The notes under the pieces: model-generated
What the model saw: only the letters and a program-made list of their open reading frames with translations
Databases searched by the model: none
Told to the model about the DNA's origin: nothing
Made by a program: the position numbers and the translations under genes
Part shown: piece after piece, positions 1-9,800 of the stretch
How positions within the stretch are numbered: the first letter of the stretch is position 1
How the letters are laid out: each line of letters begins with the position of its first letter
Source: Tetraselmis striata
Lineage: Eukaryota > Chlorophyta > Chlorodendrophyceae > Chlorodendrales > Chlorodendraceae
Assembly (NCBI GenBank): GCA_006384855.1
Contig: VCJN01002967.1
Location: 1-64,000 of the forward strand
Reading direction: 5' to 3'
DNA length: 64,000 nt

Positions 1-47
1 CATCAATATAAATTAAAAAATGTCGTACCCGTACTGTGCAGCAATAT

Positions 48-225
48 ATGGTCAGATGTAGTCATCTAGAGGTTTACAGTACATTAGCTATGTTGTACTG
101 CGCACGACCCCCGAGGTCGGCGCACGGACTAAGGCCTGCCGGCCCGCACCAGCACTACGACCTGAGGGATCCACCCTCGGGCACAGGCACTCTCTGCTTT
201 GCGCTCGCCTCAACCGGCTCGCGCA
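48..225 (+). repeat. Split direct repeat A1 of the DIRS/PAT element
   Basis: 178-base segment starting atggtcagatgtagtcatc that recurs without visible change at 4658-4835. It marks the left end of the element and leads into the Gag-like frame. Confidence 0.85.
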
Positions 226-254
226 AGCAGTCTCGACTCTAGCAGTCGAGCAGA

Positions 255-1310
255 GTGTCAGCTTACTCTATGCCGACTCGGACCCGAGCCTCTGCCTCCC
301 GAGACGCTACACCTTCCCCACCCCGCGACAGCAGGATGCCCCCTCGCCCTGTACCGGAAGACGCCTTAGCGGACGACGCCCCGGGCGGCGCCACGGCGGC
401 ATCTGTCGCGGAATTGGAGAAACGCCTGACGGCCCAAGCGGAAGCCCTGGAGAAGCGGCTGGCCGGGCAGTTTGAGGCTGCTACGGCTGCCTTGCTCGCT
501 CGACTCGCCCCCCCCACTAACCCGCTTCCTCCCGAAGGTACCCAGCCAGCCAACCCCGCGGGCACGCCTGCGCCCGAGGGTGGTGAGCAAGGAGCGCGAG
601 AGCCCCTTCCTGCTGAGCTAGACGCACCCGACAACGAGCTCGAGTACGTCGACTTTGCCTACTACGGCCGAGTCATCCCCCCCGGTCTGGAGCGCCCCCC
701 GCGCGACGTCGACGAGCCCCGCTTGTGGACCCTGACCGACGACACCGCCCGCGCCCTCGCGGATAAGCGGAGTCAGGCAGCGTACGACGAATACCTGCAC
801 CTAGGCTGCTATGCCTTCTTCAGTAGCTGCGCCAACGAGGCGATGCGCTGCGCTCTGGAGTCGCTTTCGACCGAGTCTGCTACGCCGGCAGACAAGGCTG
901 CGGCCCTTGCCGAGCTCCGCGCCTGCTACCGCACCCACCTGGCGACGGAGGAGGCCACCCGTTCCCGGTTGGGCTACCTCCAGCTCGCCAAGAATGGACC
1001 AACGGCTACAGAGGCGGACCGTGTTTTCGCCGAGCTCGCCCACGCAAAGTTCTGCACCCCACGGCGCATCGCCGTGTCCGGGCAACTCGACCAACTCCGC
1101 CGAGCGTTCGACGACAAGACCCTCGAGATCAGCCTTTCCGCAGCGGGCAAGGCCCGTGCCGCGGCCGCGTTCGCCAAGGCTACCCCCGACAAGCCCTCCC
1201 CCACGGAGTCCGCCGAGAGGCGCAAGCAACGCGAGCAAGCCGCTGCGGCACGGAAGGCCGCAGCGACAGCCGCAGCGTCCGACAAGGCCAAGGCGAAGGT
1301 CACCAAGTGA
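255..1310 (+). CDS. Gag-like protein of the DIRS/PAT element
   Basis: A 351-residue frame, first in the element and starting 30 bases after repeat A1. The first third is Pro/Ala rich with a short heptad-like stretch around residues 53-85 (ELEKRLTAQAEALEKRL), a likely coiled coil. The middle is a mixed alpha-helical region. The C-terminus (about 305-351) is very rich in Ala, Lys and Arg and probably binds nucleic acid. No zinc knuckle is seen, which is common for DIRS ORF1. The bases after the stop (tgacggtgtgg) recur after the Gag-like frame of the relic at 29632-30144, linking the two as relatives. Role is inferred from position and composition. Confidence 0.7.
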   Translation: MSAYSMPTRTRASASRDATPSPPRDSRMPPRPVPEDALADDAPGGATAASVAELEKRLTAQAEALEKRLAGQFEAATAALLARLAPPTNPLPPEGTQPANPAGTPAPEGGEQGAREPLPAELDAPDNELEYVDFAYYGRVIPPGLERPPRDVDEPRLWTLTDDTARALADKRSQAAYDEYLHLGCYAFFSSCANEAMRCALESLSTESATPADKAAALAELRACYRTHLATEEATRSRLGYLQLAKNGPTATEADRVFAELAHAKFCTPRRIAVSGQLDQLRRAFDDKTLEISLSAAGKARAAAAFAKATPDKPSPTESAERRKQREQAAAARKAAATAAASDKAKAKVTK

Positions 1311-1356
1311 CGGTGTGGCCCGCCGCGCCGACTCCTGTACGCCTACCTCCCTCTAC

Positions 1357-3354
1357 ATGCGACACCGCGTGCGGAGAAGATGGCGAGACTGGGAAAGCAT
1401 CGGCGCGAGCGGACAAGTCTTGAGTTGGATCCGCCAAGGGGTCCGGATACGCTTCAAGAACGGGCGACGCCCTCGCCCCTACAACCACGGCGTCTCTATG
1501 CGCGACGCCACTCAGGCACAACTGGATTTCATGGCTACAGAACTGCCCCGCTTCGAGGCGATTGGCGCGTGGGAGCGAGGACACTGCAACAAGTGGGTAT
1601 CCAGAATGTTTCTAGTCCCCAAACCCGGCACCAACAAATGGCGCCTCATCATCGACCTACGGGAGCTCAACAAGTGGTGCAAGACGTTCACGATGTCCTA
1701 CGAAACGCTCAAGCACCTGCGGCACCTGGCGCGCGCGGGAGATTGGTTCGTGTCGATGGACCTGGCCGACGGCTACTACGCCCTTGGGATTCGGGAGGAG
1801 GACCGCGACTTCTTTACCGTGAACTACCGAGGAGAGCTGTGGCGACTTGCTTGCCTACCGATGGGTTGGACAGGCTCGTCGTACTACTTCTGCAAATTGA
1901 CGGCGGCCTTTACGGACTACCTGCGGACGCCCCTGAAGCAGCGCGACCCAGCGTTGCCTCCCACGGCCCCGTCCAAGCCTACTCGCCGTTTCCTTCGCAA
2001 CACTCGCTGGCGGGGCGAGCGGCTCCTACCCTATATGGACGACTTCCTTTTCCTCGCGGACTCCCGCGAGGCAGCCCTGGAGCTACGCGTCCGGTTAAGC
2101 ACCTTGTTGGACCGCCTGGGCCTACTGCGCAACCCCAACAAGGGAGTCTGGGAGCCCACCCAGGTCGGCCCTCACCTGGGCCTGATCATCGACCTGAAGC
2201 GCGGCGAGTTCCGCGCCCCCGAGGAGAAGCTCATCGCTCTAGCCAAGGCCGCCCGTTCGCTCCTTGGCCGCGCAGCCTCCAACAAGCGCTGGCTCCCAGC
2301 TCGGCAGCTGGCGTCCTTTGCGGGCAAGGCGCAGTTCCTGTACTTGGCAGTTACGCCGGCCCGTTTCTTTTTGCGGGAGCTGCACTGCGTCCTCGCCACC
2401 CGGCAGGGCTGGGGCGGGCGCGTCAAGATGACAAACCAGCTGCGCCGCGACCTAGAGTGGTGGACCCAGGTACCTGCGCAGCACAACGGTCGCTCTATGT
2501 ACAAGCCTGTGGAGACCGCGTATCTGCACGCGGACTCCAGCTCGTACGGATGGGGGGCTGTGCTCAACAACAACAGCGCTTACCAGGCGCGCGGCTTCTG
2601 GTACGAGGACGACCGCTCGCGTCACATCACGTGGAAGGAGCTTCGCGCGGTACGTCACGCGGTCGAATCGTTCCTGCCCCAGCTCCGAGGACGGCGCGTC
2701 TTACTGCACGAGGACAACACGGCCGTAGTGGCAGCGCTGACCAACCTTACCTCTCGGTCGCCCGTCATGATGGAGGAGCTCCGCAAGCTGTGGCACCTCC
2801 TGGATATCCACGACATCTCCATCAGGCCCCGATACATCCAGTCTGCAGCCAACGTTTGGGCGGACCGACTCAGCAGGGAGCTGGACGACTCCGACTGGCA
2901 GCTCAATCCGCGGATATTCGCGTACCTGCAGCGCTTGTGGGGTCCGCACACCGTCGACAGATTTGCGTCAATGGAAAATACGCAACTTCCGCGGTACAAT
3001 TCCCGCTGGCGCGACCCGCATTGCGAAGCGGTGGATTCGCTCCATTTGCCGGACGAGTTCTGGCGCAGGGAGCGCAATTATTGCAATCCTCCGTGGGGTT
3101 TGTTAGACGATTTGGCGGACAAACTGCGCCAGTCGGGCGCGGCCGCCACGGTCATCGCACCGCACTGGCCAGGACGGCGTTGGTACCAGCTGCTGCAGGA
3201 CCTCGCCACCGAGACGATTGTCTACCCGCCTACCCGCGACCTCTTCTTTCCTGGGCGGCGGGGAACGCGCGCGGGGGTCGGACTGCCCGGCTGGAGCGTC
3301 GTGGCTTTTCGGCTGCCACGCCGGCATGGCTGCACCTCCGCCGGGGGTCGCTAG
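1357..3354 (+). CDS. Reverse transcriptase - RNase H - Dam-like methylase polyprotein (DIRS)
   Basis: This frame is open from 811, but the first ATG after the Gag-like frame is at 1357, giving about 665 residues. The RT core shows VPKPGTNKWRLIIDLRELN, then the DIRS-style VSMDLADGYY, LPMGWTGS, and the catalytic YMDDFL near 2034. RNase H follows with LHADSSSYGWGAVL (about 2530), WKELRAV and HEDNTAVVAAL (about 2710). The last ~130 residues carry YCNPPWGLL and VIAPHWPGRRW, the NPPW-type motif of the DNA N6-adenine methylase-like domain known in DIRS elements. The stop lies 8 bases before the recombinase start, so the two frames are closely coupled. Confidence 0.88.
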   Translation: MRHRVRRRWRDWESIGASGQVLSWIRQGVRIRFKNGRRPRPYNHGVSMRDATQAQLDFMATELPRFEAIGAWERGHCNKWVSRMFLVPKPGTNKWRLIIDLRELNKWCKTFTMSYETLKHLRHLARAGDWFVSMDLADGYYALGIREEDRDFFTVNYRGELWRLACLPMGWTGSSYYFCKLTAAFTDYLRTPLKQRDPALPPTAPSKPTRRFLRNTRWRGERLLPYMDDFLFLADSREAALELRVRLSTLLDRLGLLRNPNKGVWEPTQVGPHLGLIIDLKRGEFRAPEEKLIALAKAARSLLGRAASNKRWLPARQLASFAGKAQFLYLAVTPARFFLRELHCVLATRQGWGGRVKMTNQLRRDLEWWTQVPAQHNGRSMYKPVETAYLHADSSSYGWGAVLNNNSAYQARGFWYEDDRSRHITWKELRAVRHAVESFLPQLRGRRVLLHEDNTAVVAALTNLTSRSPVMMEELRKLWHLLDIHDISIRPRYIQSAANVWADRLSRELDDSDWQLNPRIFAYLQRLWGPHTVDRFASMENTQLPRYNSRWRDPHCEAVDSLHLPDEFWRRERNYCNPPWGLLDDLADKLRQSGAAATVIAPHWPGRRWYQLLQDLATETIVYPPTRDLFFPGRRGTRAGVGLPGWSVVAFRLPRRHGCTSAGGR

Positions 3355-3362
3355 GCCGGGCT

Positions 3363-4601
3363 ATGACCGTACAGCCGTCGCTGCAGTACGGTGTGCAGTA
3401 CGGTGTGCAGTACGGTGTGCAGTACGGTGTGCAGTACGGTGTGCAATACCCGGGCCGCCTGTCCCACACTCGACGCGCGCGCTACCGGCTTGCGGCGCGC
3501 GCCGGCTCGGAGGCGCCCTGGTCGGCATCAATGGCGGCCGAGCTCCGGTCTTTGTTGGGGACCGACGACGTTGGTCAAGCGGCGCTCGGTTTGCTTACAG
3601 GTTCGCTGGCGGCCGGCACCTACCGCAACTACGACAGCGGCATGCGCTCTTTCGCTACTTTCTGCGAGCAGGAAGGCTTACGCCCGCTGCAGGCTACTAC
3701 CAGCACAATCGTCCGCTACACTGCCTGGCTAGGCTTGCAAGGTACCGTCGGCGCGGAGTCCCTTCAACAGTACTACTCGTCCATCAACAAGTACTTCCGC
3801 GACCATCAGCGCCAGCCTGTCGCCCTCGGCGAAATGGTAGCCGACGCGCGCCGCGGCCTGGCTATCCAGCAAGAGCGTCTTGCGGCGGAAGACGTCCGCG
3901 TCGCCCTACCTGCGCCCGTGGCGGCTGACATCCTGAACACCGCGATTGGATTTCGGCAGACATTGGCGTGGGAACCCGCTAATATTGCGGACATCCGCGC
4001 TTTCAGAGCCGCGCTCGCGACGATTACGGCGTACGTCTTCCTGTGCCGAGCGGAGTCCGGCATTAGCTGCGAGACCGGTGATTTAGTGGTCGACCGGCCG
4101 TCCGGAAGCATTCTACTGTACGTCCGCAAACAGAAAGGCGACCAGCGTACGAGGGTTTCCGCGAAGCCCCTGATAACCCTGCCCATCGCCGCCGTTCCGG
4201 ACTTCGCTGACCTGCTGGACTGGTACACCGTCAGTCGCGACGCCTACTGCCGCCGTTTCTACGGCGCCAGCCCGCCGCCCGAGTTCTGGAGCATCTCCCC
4301 GCTGGAGTCTTCCGCCACTTGGTCGGTTTCAGCCACTCTTACCGAGTGGTTGCGGGAAGCCTACCTGGCGGCAGGCGCCCGACCTCCCACCGGTTTCAAG
4401 TGGACATCGCACAGTTTACGCAAGGGTGCCGCTTCCGCAGCAAGCTGCGTCGGCGTCCCTTTGCCGGCCATCAAGCACATGGGCGACTGGTCGAAGAACA
4501 GCGAGGTGGTCACCGGGAAGTACATCGACCCGACCATGCGCCCGACTCCTGCGGCCTGGAGGTTCTTCGGTTGGCTCGTCCCCGTCCGGCCGCCGGCCTA
4601 A
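3363..4601 (+). CDS. Tyrosine recombinase of the DIRS/PAT element
   Basis: A 412-residue frame beginning MTVQPSLQYG. The first ~25 residues are a five-fold VQYG repeat encoded by a 12-base tandem repeat. An N-terminal SAM-like core-binding region follows (YRNYDSGMRSFATFC, RYTAWLG). The catalytic domain has the first Arg in FLCRAESGISC, the box HSLRKGAASAA (H-x-x-R) near 4410 and the candidate nucleophile Tyr in GKYID near 4520. Family proteins integrate the circular DNA form by site-specific recombination, in place of a DDE integrase. This frame overlaps longer open reading in the same phase upstream, so 3363 is chosen because it follows the RT stop. Confidence 0.88.
   Translation: MTVQPSLQYGVQYGVQYGVQYGVQYGVQYPGRLSHTRRARYRLAARAGSEAPWSASMAAELRSLLGTDDVGQAALGLLTGSLAAGTYRNYDSGMRSFATFCEQEGLRPLQATTSTIVRYTAWLGLQGTVGAESLQQYYSSINKYFRDHQRQPVALGEMVADARRGLAIQQERLAAEDVRVALPAPVAADILNTAIGFRQTLAWEPANIADIRAFRAALATITAYVFLCRAESGISCETGDLVVDRPSGSILLYVRKQKGDQRTRVSAKPLITLPIAAVPDFADLLDWYTVSRDAYCRRFYGASPPPEFWSISPLESSATWSVSATLTEWLREAYLAAGARPPTGFKWTSHSLRKGAASAASCVGVPLPAIKHMGDWSKNSEVVTGKYIDPTMRPTPAAWRFFGWLVPVRPPA
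3384..3443 (+). repeat. 12-base tandem repeat (cagtacggtgtg) x5
   Basis: Five perfect head-to-tail copies of cagtacggtgtg, spanning the start of the recombinase frame. As the unit is four codons long it adds VQYG repeats without shifting the frame. Confidence 0.95.
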
Positions 4602-4632
4602 GCTTCCTGTGCTAGCCTTTGGCTTTCGTCTC

Positions 4633-4957
4633 TGGCAAACAGTGCCTCCTTGGGTAAATGGTCAGATGTAGTCATCTAGAGGTTTACAGTACATTAGCTA
4701 TGTTGTACTGCGCACGACCCCCGAGGTCGGCGCACGGACTAAGGCCTGCCGGCCCGCACCAGCACTACGACCTGAGGGATCCACCCTCGGGCACAGGCAC
4801 TCTCTGCTTTGCGCTCGCCTCAACCGGCTCGCGCACCCACCCACCCTCAACCATCTTTTTGCGCTAGGAGACACCCAGGCCAAGCCTGTGGTTCTCGTCT
4901 TAGCCTCCAATGTAAGCGAGCTGACATTCTTGGCAAACAGTGCCTCCTTGGGTAAAT
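4633..4957 (+). repeat. B1-A2-B2 right-end repeat block of the DIRS/PAT element
   Basis: A 27-base B unit (tggcaaacagtgcctccttg and seven more bases) occurs at 4633-4659 and again at 4931-4957. It encloses the second A copy (4658-4835) and about 95 bases unique to this end. The B-A-B order is what split-direct-repeat DIRS elements need for their circular intermediate, a known property of the family. Confidence 0.8.
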
Positions 4958-5000
4958 TGTCGTACAGCCGCTATGATCGTGAAATATATACACATATATG

Positions 5001-6229
5001 TACTAAGCGGCGCTTCGCGCCGGGGATTTGTGGAGGTGCCCCTACCTCTTGTGTTGAGCGTGGTGCGGCCGTGCGGGATGCGGGCCGCTTTTAGCCGGCT
5101 TGTCGTCTTGATCTTGTAATACTGTTGTTTCCGGGTAATAATGCTTTTAGCGTTAGATTTGTGAGTAATTTATTTTTTTCAAAAGAGACGTATTATTTTG
5201 TAAAACAGATTAAATCTGCAAGCCGCGTAAAAGCGGGCCGATGACTACTGGTGTGCATTACAAAAAGGCCGGTACCCAACCCACTGCTAAAAGTTGTATT
5301 ACCAAAAAAAAAAAAAAAAGCAGCACTACAAGATCAGCAATACAGTACAAGCCGCCTACAGGCGGCCCGCATCCAGCACGAGGCCGCGCAGGTCGGGCCG
5401 GTCGTCAGGTCTACGGGGCGGGCACGGCGCGAATCGCCACGCCCGCCGCCTGTACCGGCACCGGACGCCGGACGCCGTCGTTCGACCGTCGCCCGTCCGT
5501 CGACGGACGCCGGGTCCCGGGTCGGCGGACTGCCCCCGCACCGCGGCGACCCCTTTTTACACCATCATGTTACAGCATCTTTCGCGGATGTGGCGAACGA
5601 ACGTGATAGTTCACGTTATATCGTTCGGACATTAGGCGAGTGAAGTAACAGCATGTACAGTCATGTTACAGCATATCCTCGGACCACCGTGTATATAGTC
5701 GCTGCATAAATATAGAGGGCGAGTCTCGCTTGCTGATTCAGCAGGAAAAACGCGCTGCTTTACCGCGTTATTTTGGCGTTTTAGACGAATATATGACGTG
5801 CCTGGGCTAGAATACACGCGCATCCATTCAGAATGTTGCCATACACGTACCAGTACCGTGAAATGAAACGAGCGAAAACCGAACGTCTGACGGTTCATAG
5901 GCGAAGAGCGTATGTGACAGGACGGACGGAGGACATTCGTGATTTTTACAGTATGTTTCCGGTATAATTCACGATAGATCCGTCTTAGTCGCAGGATTTT
6001 TACGGACTGTGGTGGGAGTGCCTAGAAATCAAACGAGCACAGATCGAACGTATGACGGTTCATTCACGAAGACGCAGCACACGAGGACGGAGGACGGAGG
6101 ACGGACGGAGGACGGACGCCGAAACATCCGTCATAAGACCGTATTGCGACCGGTATTGATTCTCACGTATTCCAAGTGATTTCGGACGCGGCTCTCCTTT
6201 TCCTCCGCTCAACCCAAGAGGTAGGGGAA
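5001..6229. repeat. Dispersed ~1 kb repeat, copy 1
   Basis: Starts tactaagcggcgcttcgcgc and ends aacccaagaggtaggggaa. It matches 18833-19801 in the same orientation through several blocks: an AT-rich 5' third, an A-run of about 16 bases, a GC-rich block with cgtcgacggacg-like palindromes, and a terminal block with short ggacggagg repeats. This copy is ~260 bases longer than copy 2, with extra sequence around 5560-5720 and 5850-6000. No reading frame is conserved between the copies, so it looks like a non-autonomous element or solo repeat of unknown class. It begins 43 bases after the DIRS element ends. Confidence 0.75.
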
Positions 6230-6871
6230 TCTATGTTTAAGGATTACTACATGAGAGCAGCTGCGGACTTGCGGGCGGCGAGTAGTATGGGGATACAGCT
6301 AGTACACCACACCAAAATAAAGTGTCAATATATCATTCGGGGTAAGGTTACTGCCAGACGAAGGGCTCTGAAAACTCGCCAAAAAAAAAAATCGGCAAAC
6401 CAGCGACTAGCGACTAGCTCGCTATGGTCGCTAAAAGATCGATTTTTCCCCCTGTTCTTTACGGGAGCCCCTCATAGAGCGAGCGACATACAGGTAGAGC
6501 GTACATGCTCCGCGCGAAGACCATCGATCGCCCTTCGTTGGGCAAACCTGTGATACGGTACGCATACCTGTACCCTGTATGTACTACGATACGAGCACTG
6601 AGAGACGTTTATACGGATATAAATAACTAGGGATTTAACTTTGTACAGAACCGGTACCCGGTAGGATAGTCCGGTACCACCCGCTCCGTACTTTGGAGCG
6701 ACTACAGATACTTATTGCCTTACATTTTTGGCTCATCGGCCAGGCGCGTGGACGGTGGCCGCCTCCACCACCCGCTCAGTGCAGACAAGCCAGAGTCTGG
6801 GAGCGGGCAGAAGCGTCGGTGAGGCGGACGGCTGCATTATCGCCAAAGATTTTAGAATTTACTGAGGCTTC
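6230..6871. other. Intergenic stretch upstream of gene A
   Basis: About 640 bases between the dispersed repeat and the gene A start. It has an A-run near 6380 and several gtacgtac-like words, and probably contains the gene A promoter, but no TATA box or other element can be pointed to with confidence. Confidence 0.4.
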
Positions 6872-9800
6872 ATGTCCTCTTGGCCGCCATATGGTCGGAC
6901 TAGCGGCCTGCGGGTACCGCCGACCCTTTGCGAGCGCCCCTCACTGAACGATTCAGCGGCGGGCCAAAATACGAAAACAGCTCAGGGGTGGGAGCAGGCC
7001 GCCGCCGGGGGTAGTTTACGAGGGCCGGAGGGCATACCTTGCCTGGATGGTATCGTTGAGGATCCTTCCAACCGGGTCCCGCTGGAGGGGTTGACGCCTG
7101 CCGCCGAGGTGCGCTATCTGTACTCTCTGGCGGGGCATGCCGCGCGGGGGCGCAGGTCCCGGAGGCCCGGCTCGTTCAGCTATCCCGAAGGCGCCCAGCT
7201 CGTCGCCACATCGCTCTTCAACCTCTCCTTTTGCCTGGCCATCGGTGCGCTCCATTATCCCGGCACTCCTATGTATGAGAATGCGCTGCCGGTAGCTTGG
7301 GCAGCACGTGGAACTGGGACCTCACCTTGCCCACTTGTCGTACGTGCTGAAGGTGCACGCGGCAGTAGTCTGACTTGCCACTTCCGTCGGCCCGTCTCTG
7401 CATGCCCAGCACGCGGTTGCCAAGCTGTAGATACAAGCCACTGTTCCCTGATTTGGGGCAGACGAGTATCGCCGGTACTCTCGCGGCTTAACTTTCGACG
7501 CGCCCTGCTTGTCCGGCAGCTTCGTGGCCGATGCGGACAAGTGGCAGGGCGTGGAACATCTTCTTCATATGCGGGGGGGCTGCCGCTTGGTCTACCGCGG
7601 TCTTGTTCCTCTGGCAAAAGCGCGAGTCTACAAACGAGCGCTTTCAAGTACGCGCCCACCAGAGACACCATCATTCCAGTCGCTCCATGAACAAGCGGTG
7701 CTTTGCATGTTTCTTTGTATGTCGTGTCAGGCAATGTCCTTGATTTTACCTAGGGCTGCACGCGCCAAAATGATATGAAACCGCCCGACATGCATGCACC
7801 CCTCCCACACATATATCAGATTATCAACCCTGCCTGCAGTATTTCGCCTACACATTTACACAGGTCAAGCAGGCCAGAGCCTTTCAACACAGCACCCTGC
7901 CTTTGGTTGAAACCCACACACAGGTTGATGCATTCGCCCCCCCATTCTGCATCTTACGCCCCCCCCCCCCCCCCCCCCCCCGGCCGCGTGCTACGTTCCT
8001 GGCACACACCAGGCGTTTATGCTGCAGGAGGGCTTTGTCTATTCGCGCATGATTGAGATCTACATGTGGACCTGGATCGGCATCCTGTACTGCCTGTACG
8101 TGGCAGGGCTGACGCTGGCCACGCTGCCGTTGCATTTTGACAGCGCCGTGCTGCCTGGCTCCCGCGGCTACATGTCAGTGCTCAGCTTCTTCCTCTCCTT
8201 CCCGAATCTTCTGGCATTCGACCCTGTGTCCAGCACCAAAGCATTCAAGGAGGCAGCTGTGCGCAAAGGTTACCCTGGCGCCGCATATTTCCACCACTGG
8301 CTTCTGCCACGTCTGGCGCTTATGGCTGCAATTGCTTTTTCCTTTGGGGGCTTGTGGATATTTGTCTGCGGCCCTGTGGGGTTTTTTGCTCAGACAGATT
8401 ACGACTTCTACGCCCTCTACGCTGTCACAGCCCTCAACGTGCTACTGATGTTCCAGATTCTTCCTCGATATGCCAATATGTGCAAGAGTGTAGATGCACT
8501 CATGCAAGCCGATTCTTGCCGCTGGACGCAACAAGCTAAGCTGAGCGCTAGTTGGGGCCGCAAGACCAAACAGGGAGGCATGGGCCAACAGCTGAAGGAT
8601 ATCCGTAAAGATGTACCCGATGCAAGCAGCCACGTGAGTGGGCTGAGTGATGTGGTTAAAGCGGCCGTCGGCACGCGCATAGCATGGGGGCAGGGCGCAG
8701 CAGAAGGTGGCATTGGGGTAGATTCCTTCCGCTTGGGGCACACCGGGCAAGAGCGCGGGAACGGGAGCAATGGCACAACAGCGAACGGACAGGAGCACCT
8801 CCGCCTGCCTGGAGAGGTGTGTGCCCCCCCCCCCCCCCCCCCCCCCGCCCTCCCCTCGATGCCTCCTCCTGGCACGCACGTCCCACTTCTGAATCGGCCC
8901 CTCCTTTCTTCCTGTTACCATCATCGCGTGCATGCACGTTTTGTTAATTCTTGCGCTGCATGTTCTGGCCGCAGGACCAGCAGAGCCGCCATGGGCTGAG
9001 GCGGGCGCTCCGCCATACCTGGAATCCGCTCTTCACAGTGGCATTGGGTCTTTGGAACATGCCACAGGGGGCCGTGTTGCTCGTGCTCAATGTCACCGCC
9101 TCTGTCAAGCACCTTCTGCGCACCTGGAGATGGCTTGCAGCCACCCGTCCGCAGAAGTTCCTCCTAGCAGTGGGCTTCATCATTAGCGGTTTGTTCCTTT
9201 GGCCGGTCATGGAGCTCAAGATTACGGAGCACTTGGCATCTCAGCTCTGCAATGGGCTGGCGTTTGGGCTTACTCTGGGTGTTGATCTTGCAATGGTGTT
9301 GGGGCGCCTGAGCTTAGCGGATCAGGTCAGTGCCTTAAGCTAACAACACCCATGCGCCATGCACGCTTGGCCCCACTATACGTGTGGGGCTTGCCCCCTC
9401 GCAATATGCGCTCGTTGAATTTTCACAAGTACACTTGTGTTACATGTGGCGGCTGGGTGGTGCATAGAAATATCACTCTGATTAAATACTCACACTTCAA
9501 TGGCAATACTGACATGCGCACTGACCCGCCAGGAAATGATCCTGCACGCCGCGGAGGAGGGCGAGAATGTAGGCAGCGGGCTGGTGTTCAGCACCACATC
9601 CCTGCTCAATGCGCTTGCCAGCGGGGCCTCCCTGGCAGCAGGCTACGTGGCCACGGAGGAGCGGCTCGTGGATAGCGCAGCCATTAGCTGTCGCTGGGAC
9701 ACCGCCGCCTCATGGGTGCTGACAGTGGAGCAGACCGGCGGGCGGCCGCTGCTGCACTGCACCATCATGTTCTCGCGAGAGCAGCTGCACCGCGCCGCAC

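Larger units (their letters stand above)
48..4957 (+). mobile_element. DIRS/PAT-type tyrosine-recombinase retroelement, looks whole
   Basis: Three long reading frames follow one another: a Gag-like protein, RT-RNase H with a methylase-like domain, and a tyrosine recombinase. They are bracketed by split direct repeats in the order A1 (48-225), coding region, B1 (4633-4659), A2 (4658-4835), B2 (4931-4957). This arrangement is known from PAT/Kangaroo/Ngaro-type DIRS elements, which use a recombinase rather than a DDE integrase. A1 and A2 look identical over 178 bases and all three frames are open, so the copy is probably young and looks whole. An 8-base match, tgtcgtac, lies at 21-28 and just after B2 at 4958-4965; it may mark the insertion site or be chance. 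Family call is firm; exact outer ends are less so. Confidence 0.88.

Noticed and set aside
811-1356. Extended N-terminus of the DIRS RT frame overlapping the Gag-like frame
   Set aside because: The overlap reads as Ser/Arg/Pro-rich out-of-frame sequence; the first ATG after the Gag-like frame (1357) gives a normal start.
5241-5643. Overlapping 110-130 codon frames in the ~1 kb repeat, also at 19079-19422
   Set aside because: Frames are not kept between the two copies and run through an A tract and a palindromic GC block.
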